64,000 nucleotides of DNA from Nitrospirales bacterium. Lineage in GTDB: Bacteria; Nitrospirota; Nitrospiria; Nitrospirales; UBA8639. The position numbers and the translations under genes are program-made. Each line of letters begins with the position of its first letter. Positions within the stretch are counted from its first letter, which is position 1. The notes under the pieces were generated by a model, which had not been told where the DNA came from, ran no database searches, and saw only the letters and a list, made by a program, of their open reading frames with translations. Of this stretch, positions 62,895 through 64,000 are shown in pieces. Where the stretch lies: positions 248,001 through 312,000 of the forward strand of contig JAJDBP010000017.1 in the NCBI GenBank assembly GCA_029261295.1, read 5' to 3'.

Positions 62895-64000
62895 ACCGAG
62901 TTTTCTCCTTTGTGGCGAGAGGGACAGTTATTTCGACGGTCGTTCCGGTCCGAGATTTCGACACCCACCGGATATCGCCTCCTAACATTCGTGCACGCTC
63001 CTTCATGCTTCTGACTCCAAAATGATCCCATTTCTCTGGATTTTGACTTTCTTTCTGAACGTTGAACCCCTGCCCGTTATCCGAGACTTTAGCTTCTAAT
63101 AAGTCTTTCGTGAGCTGAACCTTTACGATTACTTTCGTGGCCCTGGCATGTTTGACCACATTACTTAAGGCTTCCTGCACCATGCGAAAGACAAAGACTT
63201 TTGTTTTGGGATCCAGCGTCGACTCGTCTCCATTTCCTTTAAAAGTCGTGCGAATCCGATGTTCCCGCTCATACGAAGAAAGGTAATTTGATAATGCGGG
63301 AATAAAGGCTAAATGATCATATTGCCCAGGACGAAGGTTATAGACCACCTCACGCGCTTCTTGAATCGCATGTTTTAATTGTACCGTCGTTTGATTCAAC
63401 ATGGTCAATCCTTTGTCCGGATCTTCAGAAACTAATTCCCTCACCCGTTCCATTTTGAGATTGACACCCACCAAGGTTTGCACTAACCCATCATGAATCT
63501 CGCAAGCAATACGGGTCCGTTCTTCATCAACAGCCCCTTCAGCTTCTTCCTTGACATACAAACGAAAAAGCGATTGGTAACGAGTTAACGTGCTTTCAAT
63601 TTCTACTGATGCCCGAATCCGTGCTTCAATGAGTTGCCACATAAACTTGGCACTCGCGCCCCCAACTAAAGCTAGATGCGGGGCTTGAACATCCAGCAGC
63701 TTTTGCTCCACTTCGGGATCCCCAGTCACGTCGATAACCAAATCCACGTCTTTCATTTTCAATAAATCTTGGTAGCGACGGCGAACAGGAATACCTAACT
63801 TTTTGGCCAATCGAACGCCATCGGTGAGCACACGAGTTTCCGCCACACCCACTACAGTGACTAATGGATCTTCCGCAAAAATTTCCATGAGTGCCGTCCC
63901 GCCCTGTCCAGCCCCAATGATCGCCACTCGGCTAGGGGTCACGACTTTTGGTGACCGACTAACTTTTGATTTTCGAGAAGAGGTCCCGCTTTTGATGGAT
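62887..64000 (-). CDS. NarX/DesK-type histidine kinase with N-terminal Rossmann domain, 5' end cut by window
   Basis: The core is a 351-residue frame from a GTG at 63942, but that GTG has no ribosome site and the frame stays open to the window edge with a Ser/Lys-rich leader, so the true start is probably outside. The N-terminal domain (VAIIGAGQGGTALMEIF, VIDVTGDPEVEQKLL) is the same dehydrogenase-like module as in the kinase at 2307-3362. It joins a HisKA_3 dimerisation helix (ERTRIACEIHDGLVQTLVGV) and an HATPase (DNGQGFNV, FGVRSMKERARMLGGDI). It is cytoplasmic and pairs with the NarL-type regulator. Confidence 0.9.
   Translation of the reverse strand, partial: SIKSGTSSRKSKVSRSPKVVTPSRVAIIGAGQGGTALMEIFAEDPLVTVVGVAETRVLTDGVRLAKKLGIPVRRRYQDLLKMKDVDLVIDVTGDPEVEQKLLDVQAPHLALVGGASAKFMWQLIEARIRASVEIESTLTRYQSLFRLYVKEEAEGAVDEERTRIACEIHDGLVQTLVGVNLKMERVRELVSEDPDKGLTMLNQTTVQLKHAIQEAREVVYNLRPGQYDHLAFIPALSNYLSSYEREHRIRTTFKGNGDESTLDPKTKVFVFRMVQEALSNVVKHARATKVIVKVQLTKDLLEAKVSDNGQGFNVQKESQNPEKWDHFGVRSMKERARMLGGDIRWVSKSRTGTTVEITVPLATKEKTRYA

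Overview
The window carries about 39 protein genes at high density and mid-range GC. It is rich in two-component sensors and sigma-54 enhancer-binding regulators, and it holds a Gram-negative style peptide ABC importer and an AddAB-like nuclease. No rRNA, tRNA, CRISPR array, integrase or transposase was seen. The style fits an environmental Gram-negative such as a Nitrospirota (Nitrospira-like) member. That assignment is an inference from gene content, not from a marker gene.

Layout. 1-7 kb: four signalling genes on the minus strand, three histidine kinases and one single-domain receiver. One kinase begins with a dehydrogenase-like Rossmann domain. 7.4-11.1 kb: a possible small RNA, then mixed housekeeping genes (DUF454 protein, ElbB-like, DUF898 protein, glycosyltransferase, cyclophilin). 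11.3-19.1 kb: a Memo-like protein and a five-gene peptide/nickel-type ABC importer, interrupted by a palindromic repeat element between the two ATPase genes. 19.5-27.1 kb: a hybrid kinase, a Rieske protein, Mrp, a sigma-54 activator with a small zinc-ribbon target gene, Lgt, an SDR and a TPR lipoprotein. 27.1-34.3 kb: an AddA/AddB-like helicase-nuclease pair, a tiny zinc-ribbon gene and a thioredoxin-like protein.

35-61 kb is the standout region. Sixteen co-directional, mostly overlapping minus-strand genes encode a contractile phage-tail-like machine: sheath, tube, chaperone-like protein, hub/DNA-circularisation-like protein, tape-measure-like protein, a giant multi-domain protein, gpD-like hub, gpV-like spike, PAAR tip, gp25, baseplate J, a gpI-like protein with an embedded beta-propeller, and three fibre- or adhesin-like proteins. 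There is no capsid, portal, terminase, integrase or AAA+ ATPase of the eCIS type. The gene order resembles Mu-type tails rather than the Afp/PVC order. A well matched sigma-54 promoter (59214-59228) lies just upstream of the first gene, and a sigma-54 activator gene with a degenerate receiver lies just beyond it. This suggests a self-contained, regulated contractile injection system or tailocin.

The most unusual parts are a 1354-residue protein joining an OmpA-like domain, three internal repeats, hydrophobic segments and a split M23-like peptidase, and the propeller in the baseplate. At 62.2-64 kb a NarL-type response regulator is coupled to a second Rossmann-headed histidine kinase that runs off the window edge.
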